From Propionivibrio limicola (lineage in GTDB: Bacteria; Pseudomonadota; Gammaproteobacteria; Burkholderiales; Rhodocyclaceae), in NCBI RefSeq assembly GCF_009469695.1, contig NZ_SSSR01000003.1, positions 124,001 to 188,000 of the forward strand: a stretch of 64,000 nt of DNA. Reading direction: 5' to 3'. This document shows positions 18,320 through 26,762 of this stretch, piece by piece. Position 1 is the stretch's first letter; each line of letters starts with the position of its first letter. A model generated the notes under the pieces. That model saw only the letters and a list, made by a program, of their open reading frames with translations. It did no database searches and had not been told where the DNA came from. The position numbers were made by a program, and so were the translations under genes.

Positions 18320-19748
18320 CGGTCGAGTAGCGTTGCAAGGCCCGCTTGCGGGCCTCGTCATGCGCGACGATGGGCTCGGGGAAGTCGCGCCCGATACAGA
18401 CGCCGCAGGCTGCTTGCTCGGCGCTACTCATCAGCCAAGGCGCGTGGATGAATTTGTCCGGGACATGCGCGAGTTCCGGCAGATAGCGTCGGATGAAACG
18501 TCCCTGCGGGTCGAAGCGCTGTGACTGCGTCACCGGGTTGAAAATCCTGAAGTAGGGCTGGGCATCGCATCCCGTCGAGGCCGCCCATTGCCAGCCGCCG
18601 TTGTTGGCCGACAGGTCGAAATCGGTCAGATGCGCAGCGAAGCAGGCTTCCCCGCGTCGCCAGTCGATACCGAGATCCTTCGTCAAAAACGAGGCGGTCA
18701 CCATGCGCAGCCGGTTGTGCATGTAGCCCGTCCGGTTGAGCTGTTTCATGGCCGCGTCGACCAATGGATAACCCGTTTCGCCGTTGCACCAGGCCGCAAA
18801 CAGGGCATCGGCCGGCGTACCGCATTCCCATGCAAGTGCGTCGAATTCGGGTTTGAACGCATGCTCCGTGACGTGCGGAAAGTGGTCGAGAATCATGAAA
18901 TAGAAGTCGCGCCAGATCAGTTCGGAAAGCCACGTGGCCGGGCCTTCCTCCCCGCGCAGCGCCCCAACTTCGAGCGCAAGGGAGATGAGCCGGCGAATCG
19001 AAATGGTGCCGAAACGGAGATGGGCAGAGAGATAGGAAACGCCCTTGATGCCGGGGAAATCCCGTTGCTGATGGTAGCGATGAATGCGCGAGCGGAAGTC
19101 TTCGACGAGCTGCGTGGCGCCGGACATGCCGGGGGTAATGCCGAGTTCGGCGAGGTTGGTCGCGGTAAAGCCTATTGTCGCAAGCGTCGGAATGCCGGTC
19201 GCTTGCGGAGCGCCGGCAAGCCGGCCCGAGCCAGCGATGGTTCGAGCGGGAAGTTCTTCTTCGGCGAGGCGTTTCAGCCAGGCTTTCTTGTACGGAGTGA
19301 AGATGGTATGCGGCCGGCCGGACTGCGTCAGGATTTCGAGCCCATCGAAAACCGCCTGGTCCTTGAAGGCCTCGAAGGCGATCCCGGATGAGCGCAGCCG
19401 TTCTTCAACGGCGGCGTCACGTTTCTTTGCCGCAGGTTCATAGTCGCGATTGGTAAACACGGCGGCAACGCCAAGTTCGCAGGCCAGGCGGGGAATGGCG
19501 TCAGCGGCGAAATCATGCAAAACGATCAGGCTGCCGCCGCGTGCACGCAGGGACGAATCGAGCTCAACCAGCGATTCGCGGATGAATTCGACGCGCCGGT
19601 CGGCCGGGTCTGGCAAGGCATCGAGAATCTCCCGGTCGAAAATGAACATGCAATGGACGCGTTGCGCGCGGCGCAGCGCTTCGTCGAGGGCGGTGTTGTC
19701 ATCATCCCGAAGGTCTCTCCGGAACCAGACGAGAACGGAAGAAAGCAC
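18282..19748 (-). CDS. phrB: Deoxyribodipyrimidine photolyase PhrB, 488 aa
   Basis: Light-driven DNA repair enzyme that splits cyclobutane pyrimidine dimers using FADH-. The N-terminal antenna domain begins SSVLVWFRRDLRDDDNTAL. The C-terminal FAD domain shows RFGTISIRRL, LSELIWRDFYFMIL, the signature TGYMHNRLRMVTASFLTKDL and the DFDLSANNGGWQWAASTGCD block. The GTG at 19748 is chosen because an AAAGGA box precedes it at suitable spacing and it gives the normal N-terminus; the frame is open 14 codons further. It overlaps the chpA end by 38 bases and is divergent from yqgE across 47 bases. Confidence 0.95.
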   Translation of the reverse strand: MLSSVLVWFRRDLRDDDNTALDEALRRAQRVHCMFIFDREILDALPDPADRRVEFIRESLVELDSSLRARGGSLIVLHDFAADAIPRLACELGVAAVFTNRDYEPAAKKRDAAVEERLRSSGIAFEAFKDQAVFDGLEILTQSGRPHTIFTPYKKAWLKRLAEEELPARTIAGSGRLAGAPQATGIPTLATIGFTATNLAELGITPGMSGATQLVEDFRSRIHRYHQQRDFPGIKGVSYLSAHLRFGTISIRRLISLALEVGALRGEEGPATWLSELIWRDFYFMILDHFPHVTEHAFKPEFDALAWECGTPADALFAAWCNGETGYPLVDAAMKQLNRTGYMHNRLRMVTASFLTKDLGIDWRRGEACFAAHLTDFDLSANNGGWQWAASTGCDAQPYFRIFNPVTQSQRFDPQGRFIRRYLPELAHVPDKFIHAPWLMSSAEQAACGVCIGRDFPEPIVAHDEARKRALQRYSTVKRLPAQESPRG

Positions 19749-19795
19749 GGTTTTTCCTTTGTATCGATTGCGGTCGCGATTAAAATACACTCACC

Positions 19796-20356
19796 ATGCC
19801 CAGTATCAACCTGACCGACCATTTTCTCATTGCCATGCCGGCAATGAGCGATCCCTATTTCGCAAAATCCCTGGTCTATGTGGCCGAGCATAATGAGCAG
19901 GGGGCGCTTGGCGTTATCATCAACCGTCCAATCGAAATGAACTTTGCGGCCCTGTTCGAGAAAATCGATGTGCACCTGGAGCGCACCGAACTGGCCAGCC
20001 GGCCGGTGTTTTTCGGCGGACCAGTGCAAACGGATCGCGGCTTTGTCCTGCATCGTCCGATCGGCGAGTGGCAATCAACGCTTGCCGTCACTGATGAAAT
20101 CGGGCTGACGACATCGCGCGATGTGCTCCAGGCCGTTGCCAGCCACGGTGGCCCCAACGAAATTGTGCTGACCCTCGGTTATTCCGGCTGGGGCGCCGGG
20201 CAACTCGAACAGGAAATCAGCCAAAACGCCTGGCTGACGGCGCCGGCCGACCCGCGGATCATTTTCGATCTGCCTTATGCCGAAAGGCTGCCGTCGGCCA
20301 TGGAGTTGCTGGGTGTCGACTTTGCCAATCTCGCCGGTATGGCCGGGCATGCCTGA
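19796..20356 (+). CDS. yqgE: YqgE/AlgH family protein, 186 aa
   Basis: Member of the UPF0301 family; molecular function is not established, although AlgH was named in connection with alginate regulation in Pseudomonas. The family hallmarks are the N-terminal [28 protein letters not shown] segment (LIAMP and F..SVVYV-like), [26 protein letters not shown] and the C-terminal [14 protein letters not shown]. Length is typical. It is the first gene of a run with ruvX, whose ATG overlaps the yqgE end by eight bases; this yqgE-ruvX pairing is widely conserved. Confidence 0.94.
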   Translation: MPSINLTDHFLIAMPAMSDPYFAKSLVYVAEHNEQGALGVIINRPIEMNFAALFEKIDVHLERTELASRPVFFGGPVQTDRGFVLHRPIGEWQSTLAVTDEIGLTTSRDVLQAVASHGGPNEIVLTLGYSGWGAGQLEQEISQNAWLTAPADPRIIFDLPYAERLPSAMELLGVDFANLAGMAGHA

Positions 20357-20786
20357 AATGGATCCCGTGCGGCAGGGAACCGTCCTCGCCTTTGATTTTG
20401 GCGTCAAACGCATCGGCGTCGCGGTCGGCGAATGGGCGCTTTGCCAGGCGCACGCGCTGACGACGATCCGCAGCGAAGCCAACGCCGAACGCTTCTCCAG
20501 AATCGGTGCCTTGATCGACGAATGGAAGCCGGTCTGCCTCGTCGTTGGTCGGCCGGTGGCGCTTGACGGAACACCGCATGAAATGACCGCCCGCTGCACG
20601 CGTTTTGCCAACCAGTTGCGCGGCCGCTTCGGCCTGCCCGTCGAATATGCCGACGAACGCCTGAGCTCGGCGGAAGCGGAAGAGCGTCTGCGCGAAACCG
20701 GGCATACCGCCAAAAGCGCCAAGGAGCATCTTGACGCGCTTGCCGCCCAGATCATCCTGCAAGGTTTTTTTGAACGTTTTTCTTAA
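20349..20786 (+). CDS. ruvX: Holliday junction resolvase-like RuvX (YqgF), 145 aa
   Basis: RNase H-fold nuclease implicated in 16S rRNA maturation and possibly Holliday junction resolution. Catalytic motifs are visible: [15 protein letters not shown] with the first Asp, [36 protein letters not shown] with the acidic pair, and [15 protein letters not shown] at the end. Two in-frame ATG codons, 20349 and 20358, are possible; both fit family length. It overlaps yqgE and sits 22 bases before pyrR. Confidence 0.94.
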   Translation: MPEMDPVRQGTVLAFDFGVKRIGVAVGEWALCQAHALTTIRSEANAERFSRIGALIDEWKPVCLVVGRPVALDGTPHEMTARCTRFANQLRGRFGLPVEYADERLSSAEAEERLRETGHTAKSAKEHLDALAAQIILQGFFERFS

Positions 20787-20808
20787 GACAGAACGGATCG
20801 CGACCATC

Positions 20809-21315
20809 ATGTCACTTAATACCCTTCCCGATGCCGAGGCCCAGTGTGCCGCGCTGGCCGAATTGATACGCCCGCATTTGCTGCCGGAAACCAGGCTCGT
20901 CGGCATTCACAGCGGTGGCGTCTGGATCGCTCGCCGCCTTTGCCAGTTGCTCGGCCTTCCCGAAGAAATCGGGATGATCGATGTTTCCTTTTATCGCGAC
21001 GATTTCGGCGAAAAGGGGTTGCACCCGCAGATCAGACCGACATCGATTCCGTTCGACGTCGATGGCCGCCCCCTGATTCTCGTCGATGACGTGCTCTATA
21101 CCGGTCGCACGACGCGCGCGGCGATCAACGAATTGTTCGACTACGGCCGTCCGGCGAGTGTGAAACTGGCCGTGCTCGCCGATCGTGGCGGGCGGGAATT
21201 GCCGATTAGTGCCGAATTCTGCCCGTGGCAGGTCGACCTGGACAAGAAGGAAGAGCTTGTTCTCGAAACGTCCGCCAGCGGACAGCTGCAATGGAGGCGT
21301 GCAAACCATGCGTAA
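20809..21315 (+). CDS. pyrR: Pyrimidine regulatory protein / uracil phosphoribosyltransferase PyrR, 168 aa
   Basis: Type I phosphoribosyltransferase-fold protein, bifunctional in Gram-positives (mRNA attenuation and UPRTase); the regulatory role in betaproteobacteria is less clear. The PRPP-binding loop [21 protein letters not shown] is unmistakable (residues about 90-110), with [13 protein letters not shown] near the start and [16 protein letters not shown] after. ATG 20809 gives [12 protein letters not shown]; an earlier in-frame start would lie in ruvX. It overlaps pyrB by eight bases, so the two are translationally coupled. I see no Bacillus-type PyrR attenuator upstream. Confidence 0.94.
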   Translation: MSLNTLPDAEAQCAALAELIRPHLLPETRLVGIHSGGVWIARRLCQLLGLPEEIGMIDVSFYRDDFGEKGLHPQIRPTSIPFDVDGRPLILVDDVLYTGRTTRAAINELFDYGRPASVKLAVLADRGGRELPISAEFCPWQVDLDKKEELVLETSASGQLQWRRANHA

Positions 21316-22267
21316 TCCCCAACTCAACGCCAACGGCGAACTCAATCACCTGCTGTCGATTGACGGGCTGCCGCGTGAGGTGCTGACCCACATCCTCGAC
21401 ACGGCCTCGAGTTTTCTCGAGGTCTCCGACCGCGACGTGAAGAAGGTGCCGCTGCTGCGCGGCAAGAGCGTGTTCAACGTGTTCTTCGAGAATTCGACGC
21501 GCACGCGCACGACGTTCGAGATCGCCGCCAAGCGTCTGTCGGCCGACGTCATCAACCTCGACGTGCAACGTTCATCGACCTCCAAGGGCGAAACATTGCT
21601 CGATACGGTCGATAACCTCGTCTCGATGCATGCCGACATGTTTGTCGTGCGTCACGCTTCGTCCGGCGCGCCGTACCTGATCGCCGAGCATCTGCATCGC
21701 ACCGGACGCGACGACGTGCACGTCGTCAATGCCGGCGACGGGCGCCACGCGCACCCGACGCAGGGTCTGCTCGACATGTACACGATCCGGCACTTCAAGA
21801 AGGATTTCTCGAACCTGACCGTGGCGGTCGTCGGCGACATCCTGCATTCGCGCGTCGCCCGCTCCGACATTCAGGCGCTGGGTACGCTGGGAGCGGCCGA
21901 AATTCGCGCCATCGGCCCGCAAACGCTGTTGCCGACGGCGATCGAGCGCATGGGCGTGCGCGTTTTTCACGATATGCGCGAGGGGCTTAAAGGCTGTGAC
22001 GTTGTGATCATGCTGCGTTTGCAGAACGAGCGCATGAACGGCGCCCTGTTGCCCTCGGCCGGCGAGTACTTCAAGTGCTACGGGCTGACGCCGGAGGTGC
22101 TGGCGCTGGCCAAGCCGGATGCGATCGTGATGCACCCGGGGCCGATGAACCGCGGCGTAGAAATCCACTCCGAAGTGGCCGACGGCCCGCAGGCAGTCAT
22201 CCTGTCGCAGGTCACCTTCGGCATTGCCGTCCGTATGGCGGTCATGAGCATTTTGGCGGGGAACTGA
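21308..22267 (+). CDS. pyrB: Aspartate carbamoyltransferase catalytic chain PyrB, 319 aa
   Basis: Condenses carbamoyl phosphate with aspartate, the committed step of pyrimidine synthesis. The carbamoyl phosphate motif [19 protein letters not shown] is at about residues 58-76, then [12 protein letters not shown], the [12 protein letters not shown] block, [17 protein letters not shown] and [12 protein letters not shown]. Length is typical. The start ATG overlaps pyrR. Three bases downstream begins a dihydroorotase-like gene; in Pseudomonas and relatives the two products form a dodecameric complex, and PyrB of this class needs the partner for activity. Confidence 0.97.
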   Translation: MRNPQLNANGELNHLLSIDGLPREVLTHILDTASSFLEVSDRDVKKVPLLRGKSVFNVFFENSTRTRTTFEIAAKRLSADVINLDVQRSSTSKGETLLDTVDNLVSMHADMFVVRHASSGAPYLIAEHLHRTGRDDVHVVNAGDGRHAHPTQGLLDMYTIRHFKKDFSNLTVAVVGDILHSRVARSDIQALGTLGAAEIRAIGPQTLLPTAIERMGVRVFHDMREGLKGCDVVIMLRLQNERMNGALLPSAGEYFKCYGLTPEVLALAKPDAIVMHPGPMNRGVEIHSEVADGPQAVILSQVTFGIAVRMAVMSILAGN

Positions 22268-22270
22268 GTC

Positions 22271-23527
22271 ATGCACGAGCAAAACATCCAGATCAAGAAC
22301 GGGCGCGTGATCGACCCGAAGAGCGGCTTCGATGCGCTGGCCGACGTATTTATTTCCGCCGGTCGTGTCGCCGGTATCGGGGAGGCGCCGGCCGGATTCA
22401 CGGCTGAGCAGACCATCGACGCCAGCGGCCTCGTCGTTTGCCCTGGCCTGATCGACTCCTCGCGCCTGCCAGGCCTGGAAACCGAACTGTCGGCGGCGGT
22501 GGCCGGGGGCGTCACCGCGCTTTCCTGTCCGCCTGACACCAAGCCGCCGCTCGATGAGCCGGGCCTCGTCGAGCGCCTTGTCCGTCGTGCCGAATCGCTC
22601 GGCCTGGCCCGGGTTTACCCGGTCGGCGCGCTGACCATGCAACTGGCCGGCGAAAAACTGTCGGAGATGAACCACTTGTCGCGGGCCGGCTGCATTGCCT
22701 TCTCGCAGGCCAAGCAGCCGGTGTTCGATACGCAGGTGCTGTTGCGCGCCATGCAGTATGCGGCGACGTTCGATTACCCGATTCGCCTCAATCCGCAGGA
22801 TCACTATCTGGCGCGCGATGGCGTCGCGCACGACGGCGAGGTCGCCTCGCGCCTTGGCTTGTCGGGTATTCCCGTGTGTGCCGAAACCGTGGCCATTTCC
22901 ACGGCCCTGCAGCTGGCGCAGGAAACCGGCGTGCGTCTGCATCTGTCGCGTCTCTCGTCGGCCGCCGGCATCGAACTGGTGCGCGAGGCGCAGCAGCGCG
23001 GCATCAAGGTGACGTGCGACGTGTCGATCAATCACCTGCATCTGACCGACAATGACATCGGCTACTTTGATACCCATGCCTGTTTCGACCCGCCGCTGCG
23101 TTCGGGGCGCGATCGTGATGCCCTGCGCAAGGCGGCGGCCGAGGGCGTTGCGGCGATCTGCTCGGATCACACACCGGTCGATGAGGACGGCAAGCAACTG
23201 CCGTTCGGCGAGGCGAAGCCTGGCGCGATCGGCCTTGAGTTGTTGCTGCCGCTGACGTTGAAATGGGCGGAGGAAGAGGACGTGCCGCTGGCAACGGCGT
23301 TGGCCCGGATCAGCTGCGATCCGGCGGTGATTCTCGGCATTGAGGCCGGTGAGCTGGCTGTCGGTCGTCCAGCTGATGTGTGTGTCTTCGACCCGGCCGA
23401 GCCGTGGCGCGTCGTGCCGACGGCGTTGCGCAGCCAGTGCAAGAACACGCCGTTCATGGGCTACGAGATGACCGGCCGCGTGCGGACGACGCTGGTCGGC
23501 GGTCGAGTGGTCTTTGACGCGGCTTGA
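22271..23527 (+). CDS. pyrC': Dihydroorotase-like protein PyrC' (probably non-catalytic), 418 aa
   Basis: Amidohydrolase-fold protein of the class I dihydroorotase family. The zinc-binding HxH after PGLID is missing: the sequence reads VCPGLIDSSRLPGLE, with neither His nor the Arg-x-Pro-Gly substrate motif intact. The later TDHAPH-type active-site loop reads CSDHTPVDEDG. This matches what is known of Pseudomonas PyrC', an inactive chain that stabilises PyrB. It starts three bases after pyrB, which supports that role. A functional dihydroorotase must be encoded outside the window. The gene ends just before a strong terminator. Confidence 0.9.
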   Translation: MHEQNIQIKNGRVIDPKSGFDALADVFISAGRVAGIGEAPAGFTAEQTIDASGLVVCPGLIDSSRLPGLETELSAAVAGGVTALSCPPDTKPPLDEPGLVERLVRRAESLGLARVYPVGALTMQLAGEKLSEMNHLSRAGCIAFSQAKQPVFDTQVLLRAMQYAATFDYPIRLNPQDHYLARDGVAHDGEVASRLGLSGIPVCAETVAISTALQLAQETGVRLHLSRLSSAAGIELVREAQQRGIKVTCDVSINHLHLTDNDIGYFDTHACFDPPLRSGRDRDALRKAAAEGVAAICSDHTPVDEDGKQLPFGEAKPGAIGLELLLPLTLKWAEEEDVPLATALARISCDPAVILGIEAGELAVGRPADVCVFDPAEPWRVVPTALRSQCKNTPFMGYEMTGRVRTTLVGGRVVFDAA

Positions 23528-23538
23528 CGAAGACGGAA

Positions 23539-23576
23539 GACCGGCCCGGCCCGCTCGGGCCGGTCGTTGCTTTTTT
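23539..23576 (+). terminator. Intrinsic terminator after pyrC'
   Basis: A 10-bp GC-rich stem (23539-23548 with 23556-23565, GACCGGCCCG and its complement) with a 7-base loop is followed by GTTGC and six T. It ends the yqgE-to-pyrC' transcript, and its distal edge touches the yggT stop codon. Confidence 0.85.
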
Positions 23577-24126
23577 ACTGCAGGAAGATCAGCAGAATCT
23601 GGGCAATCAGGATGGCGATCAGCGGCGACAGGTCGATATTGGCGATGGGCGGCAGAACGCGCTGGATCGGTCGCAGGAAGGGCTGCGTGATCTGGCTGAT
23701 CGGGCGTCCGATCGGGGCGTGCGGATTGACCCACGAGAGAACGGCTTGCAGGATCAGCAAGCCAATCAGCAGGTAGACGCTCAAGCGCAGCAACGCCACC
23801 AGGCTGCGCAAAAGAATCAGCAAGGCGGTGTTTTCCGGTGAAAGAACGCTCAGTCCGGCATGCAGCGAAATTTCGGCGGTCAGCACGATGACCTGCAGGA
23901 GATAAGTGGCGACCAGGCTGGCTGAGTCGAATCCGAAGACAGCGGGAATCACCTTGCGCAGCGGGACCACCAGCCAACTCGTCAATTGCAGGACGAAGGT
24001 GCCGACCTGATTGCTGAAAGACACCCGAAACGCCTGCATGTAGAAGCGCAGCAGCAACAAAATCGACAGGAAGCCGGCGACTGACTTGAGGATCAGCAGG
24101 CCGGCCTGCAGCAGCAACAGGCCCAT
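23575..24126 (-). CDS. yggT: YggT family integral membrane protein, 183 aa
   Basis: Small hydrophobic inner-membrane protein with two YGGT repeats; proposed roles include osmotic-shock tolerance and membrane or cell-division organisation, none settled. Four to five membrane segments are visible. Each repeat ends in a Pro-rich motif: SWLVVPLRKVIPAVFGFD in the first half and TQPFLRPIQRVLPPIANIDLSPL in the second. Length is typical for the two-repeat form. It lies two bases downstream of proC, in the conserved yggS-proC-yggT order. Confidence 0.92.
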   Translation of the reverse strand: MGLLLLQAGLLILKSVAGFLSILLLLRFYMQAFRVSFSNQVGTFVLQLTSWLVVPLRKVIPAVFGFDSASLVATYLLQVIVLTAEISLHAGLSVLSPENTALLILLRSLVALLRLSVYLLIGLLILQAVLSWVNPHAPIGRPISQITQPFLRPIQRVLPPIANIDLSPLIAILIAQILLIFLQ

Positions 24127-24128
24127 GT

Positions 24129-24941
24129 TCAGTCCTTGCCCAACAGTTCGCCGAGTTCGGCGCCGCGCGCGCAGGCGGCCAGTGCGCCGGCAACGATGCC
24201 TTCCTTGACGCCGGCTTCGGCCATTTTCGACAGTGCCGCTTCGGTGGTGCCGCCCTTCGACGTCACGCGCTCGCGCAGGACGCTGGCCGGTTCGTCCGAT
24301 TGGGCGGCCAGTTTTGCCGCGCCGAGGAAGGTTTCGATGGAAAGCTGTCGCGCTTGCTTCGGGCTCAGGCCGAGTTCGGCGGCGGCTTCCTGCAAGGCCT
24401 CGATGAACAGGAAAACGTAGGCCGGGCCGCTGCCGGAAATGGCCGTCACGGCATTGATCTGGGCCTCCTCATTCACCCAGACCGTCCGTCCGACCGCCTG
24501 CATGATGCGTTCCGCCCCCAGCCGCTCGGCTTCCGATACGGAAGGAGGGGCAAACAGGCCGGTCATGCCGGCGCTGATGAGCGACGGCGTGTTCGGCATG
24601 GTGCGCACCAGTTTCTCGTGGCCGCCCAGCCAGCGCGACAAGTCGGTCAGGCGCAGACCGGCGGCGATGCTGATGACGAGTTGGTCGCGCAAGTGGCGTT
24701 GCAGCGACTGACAGGCTTCGCGCATCTGTTGCGGCTTGACGGCCAGCACGATCGCGTCGCACGCGAGTGCGGCAGCGTCAGCGCCGTCGAAGACGTTGAT
24801 GCCGTAATTCTTCTCCAGCAGCGCGCGTTTTTCGGCGCTGATTTCGATGACCGAGATCGAGGCCGGTTGCGAGCCGTGGTTGAGCAGGCCGCCGATGAGT
24901 GCGGTGGTCATGTTGCCGCCGCCAAGAAAGGTGATTCTCAT
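24129..24941 (-). CDS. proC: Pyrroline-5-carboxylate reductase ProC, 270 aa
   Basis: Reduces 1-pyrroline-5-carboxylate to proline with NAD(P)H. The Rossmann motif FLGGGNMTTALIGGLL is at the N-terminus; VLAVKPQQM follows, and the C-terminal signature SGSGPAYVFLFIEALQEAA with DEPASVLRERVTSKGGTTEAAL is complete. Length is typical. ATG 24941 overlaps the yggS stop by four bases (ATGA), so yggS-proC-yggT is a coupled operon. Confidence 0.97.
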   Translation of the reverse strand: MRITFLGGGNMTTALIGGLLNHGSQPASISVIEISAEKRALLEKNYGINVFDGADAAALACDAIVLAVKPQQMREACQSLQRHLRDQLVISIAAGLRLTDLSRWLGGHEKLVRTMPNTPSLISAGMTGLFAPPSVSEAERLGAERIMQAVGRTVWVNEEAQINAVTAISGSGPAYVFLFIEALQEAAAELGLSPKQARQLSIETFLGAAKLAAQSDEPASVLRERVTSKGGTTEAALSKMAEAGVKEGIVAGALAACARGAELGELLGKD

Positions 24942-25627
24942 GCTTTCCCTCTTTCGCCAAAAATTGCACTGCCGACGCGCACGATGGTGGCGCCTTCGGC
25001 AATGGCGGCTTCCAGATCGTCCGACATGCCCATCGAGAGCGTATCGAGCGGCAAGCCGTCCTTGATAAGGTTTTCCTGGAGTTCGCGCAGGGCGCGAAAC
25101 GCCTGGCGTTGTTGCTCAAAATCCGCGACCGGTTCCGGTATCGCCATCAGGCCGCGCAGTTGCAGCCGAGGCAGTAGGGCGACCTCGTGTGCCAGCGTTG
25201 CAACGGCGTCTGGCGACAATCCGCTCTTGCTGTCTTCGCCGCTGATGTTGACCTGCAGGCAAATCTGCAGGGGGGGGCGTTCTTCTGGGCGTTGTGCCGA
25301 GAGCCGCTCGGCGATCTTGAGGCGATCGACCGCATGCACCCAGTCAAACGCTTCGGCGACATCCCGTGTCTTGTTGCTTTGCAGCGGCCCGATGAAATGC
25401 CATTGCAGGCCGAGTGAACGCAGTTCGGCGATCTTGGCGAGTCCTTCCTGAACGTAGTTCTCGCCGAAAGCCGTTTGACCGGCTGCGGCGGCTTCGCGCA
25501 CGGCGGTCGCTGGCCAGGTCTTGCTGACGGCGAGCAGCGCAATGTCGCCGGGGCGTCTCCCGCGGGTCAGAGCGGCCGCTTCGATACGCGTCCTGACGGC
25601 TTGCAGGTTCTCGGAAATTGTTGTCAT
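24938..25627 (-). CDS. yggS: YggS family pyridoxal phosphate homeostasis protein, 229 aa
   Basis: Single-domain PLP-binding protein that buffers PLP and affects amino acid homeostasis; it has no known catalytic activity. The PLP lysine is in LLAVSKTWPATAVREA (near residue 36). FGENYVQEGLAKI, WHFIGPLQSNK, QVNISGEDSKSG and LSMGMSDDLEAAIAEGATIVRVGSAIFG complete the family pattern. The ATG at 25627 (MTTISENLQAVRTRIEAAA) is the normal start; a longer frame would overlap pilT. A run of eight C on the coding strand (25270-25277) encodes part of ERPPLQ. It is divergent from pilT. Confidence 0.95.
   Translation of the reverse strand: MTTISENLQAVRTRIEAAALTRGRRPGDIALLAVSKTWPATAVREAAAAGQTAFGENYVQEGLAKIAELRSLGLQWHFIGPLQSNKTRDVAEAFDWVHAVDRLKIAERLSAQRPEERPPLQICLQVNISGEDSKSGLSPDAVATLAHEVALLPRLQLRGLMAIPEPVADFEQQRQAFRALRELQENLIKDGLPLDTLSMGMSDDLEAAIAEGATIVRVGSAIFGERGKA
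25270..25277. repeat. G8 homopolymer (C8 in yggS sense)
   Basis: Eight consecutive G on the plus strand lie inside yggS, in the codons for Arg-Pro-Pro-Leu. It is shorter than the chpA and TonB runs, and a slip would frameshift the protein near residue 118. Confidence 0.88.
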
Positions 25628-25694
25628 AATCGGTCGCTGCCCAGAAGGGGCGAAGTATACCACCGGGCGCCATTGCCCCATTGAGGAAGGCTTC

Positions 25695-26741
25695 ATGGAT
25701 ATCACCGAACTGCTGGCGTTCAGCGTCAAGAACAAGGCGTCCGACCTGCATTTGTCGTCGGGTCTGCCGCCGATGATCCGCGTGCATGGTGACGTGCGTC
25801 GAATCAATCTGCCGCCGATGGAGCACAAGGACGTGCATTCAATGGTGTACGACATCATGAATGACGCCCAGCGCAAGCACTACGAAGAGCATCTGGAGTG
25901 CGACTTTTCGTTCGAGATTCCGAATCTGGCGCGCTTCCGGGTCAATGCCTTCATCCAGAACCGCGGGGCCGGCGCGGTTTTCCGGACGATTCCGTCGAAG
26001 GTGCTGACGCTCGAAGAGCTCAATTGCCCGAAAGTTTTCAAGGACATCGCCGAGTATCCGCGTGGCATCGTGCTGGTCACCGGGCCGACCGGCTCGGGTA
26101 AATCGACGACGCTGGCGGCGATGGTCAACCACGTCAACGAAAACGAACATGCACACATCCTGACTGTCGAGGATCCGATCGAATTCGTGCATGAATCGAA
26201 AAAGTGCCTGATCAACCAGCGCGAGGTCGGGCCGCATACGCTGTCATTTTCCAACGCCTTGCGCTCGGCGCTGCGCGAGGATCCAGACGTGATTCTGGTC
26301 GGCGAAATGCGCGACCTGGAGACGATTCGCCTGGCGCTGACGGCGGCCGAAACCGGCCACCTCGTGTTCGGTACCCTGCATACGTCGAGTGCGGCAAAAA
26401 CCATCGACCGGGTGGTGGACGTTTTCCCCTCTGCCGAGAAGGAAATGGTGCGCTCGATGCTCTCCGAATCGCTGCGCGCCGTCATTTCGCAAACGCTGCT
26501 GAAAACGAAGGATGGCGCCGGCCGGACGGCGGCGCACGAAATCATGATCGGCACGCCGGCGATCCGCAACCTGATCCGCGAGAACAAGGTCGCGCAGATG
26601 TATTCCGCGATCCAGACCGGTGCCCAGCTCGGCATGCAGACGCTCGATCAGAACCTGATCGACCTGGTGCGTCGCAACGTCGTCTCGGCCGCCGAAGCAC
26701 GCACCAAGGCGGCCAACAAGGATTCCTTCCCCGGTCTCTAA
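25695..26741 (+). CDS. pilT: Type IV pilus retraction ATPase PilT, 348 aa
   Basis: Hexameric cytoplasmic ATPase that powers pilus retraction and twitching. It begins MDITELLAFSVKNKASDLHLSSG, the classic PilT N-terminus. Walker A is GPTGSGKST (residues 130-138), followed by the Asp box ILTVEDPIEFVH, Walker B ALREDPDVILVGEMRD, the His box LVFGTLHTSSA, and the C-terminal AIRNLIRENKVAQMYSAIQTG needed for retraction. GAGGAAGG precedes the ATG at good spacing; longer upstream codons overlap yggS. It lies 21 bases before pilU. Confidence 0.98.
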   Translation: MDITELLAFSVKNKASDLHLSSGLPPMIRVHGDVRRINLPPMEHKDVHSMVYDIMNDAQRKHYEEHLECDFSFEIPNLARFRVNAFIQNRGAGAVFRTIPSKVLTLEELNCPKVFKDIAEYPRGIVLVTGPTGSGKSTTLAAMVNHVNENEHAHILTVEDPIEFVHESKKCLINQREVGPHTLSFSNALRSALREDPDVILVGEMRDLETIRLALTAAETGHLVFGTLHTSSAAKTIDRVVDVFPSAEKEMVRSMLSESLRAVISQTLLKTKDGAGRTAAHEIMIGTPAIRNLIRENKVAQMYSAIQTGAQLGMQTLDQNLIDLVRRNVVSAAEARTKAANKDSFPGL

Positions 26742-26762
26742 TCCGCAAGCAGAAAGGCAATC

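Noticed and set aside
18340-18356. GGCCCGC/GCGGGCC hairpin just after chpA as a terminator
   Set aside because: It has no T tract and lies inside the phrB coding region, so I do not list it as a terminator.
20787-20808. PyrR-type attenuator before pyrR/pyrB
   Set aside because: Only 22 bases separate ruvX and pyrR and the pyr genes overlap, leaving no room for a leader.
21572-24193. Open frame of about 873 codons on the minus strand opposite pyrB and pyrC'
   Set aside because: Antisense shadow: no family motif, skewed composition, and it runs through the strong pyrC' terminator and yggT.
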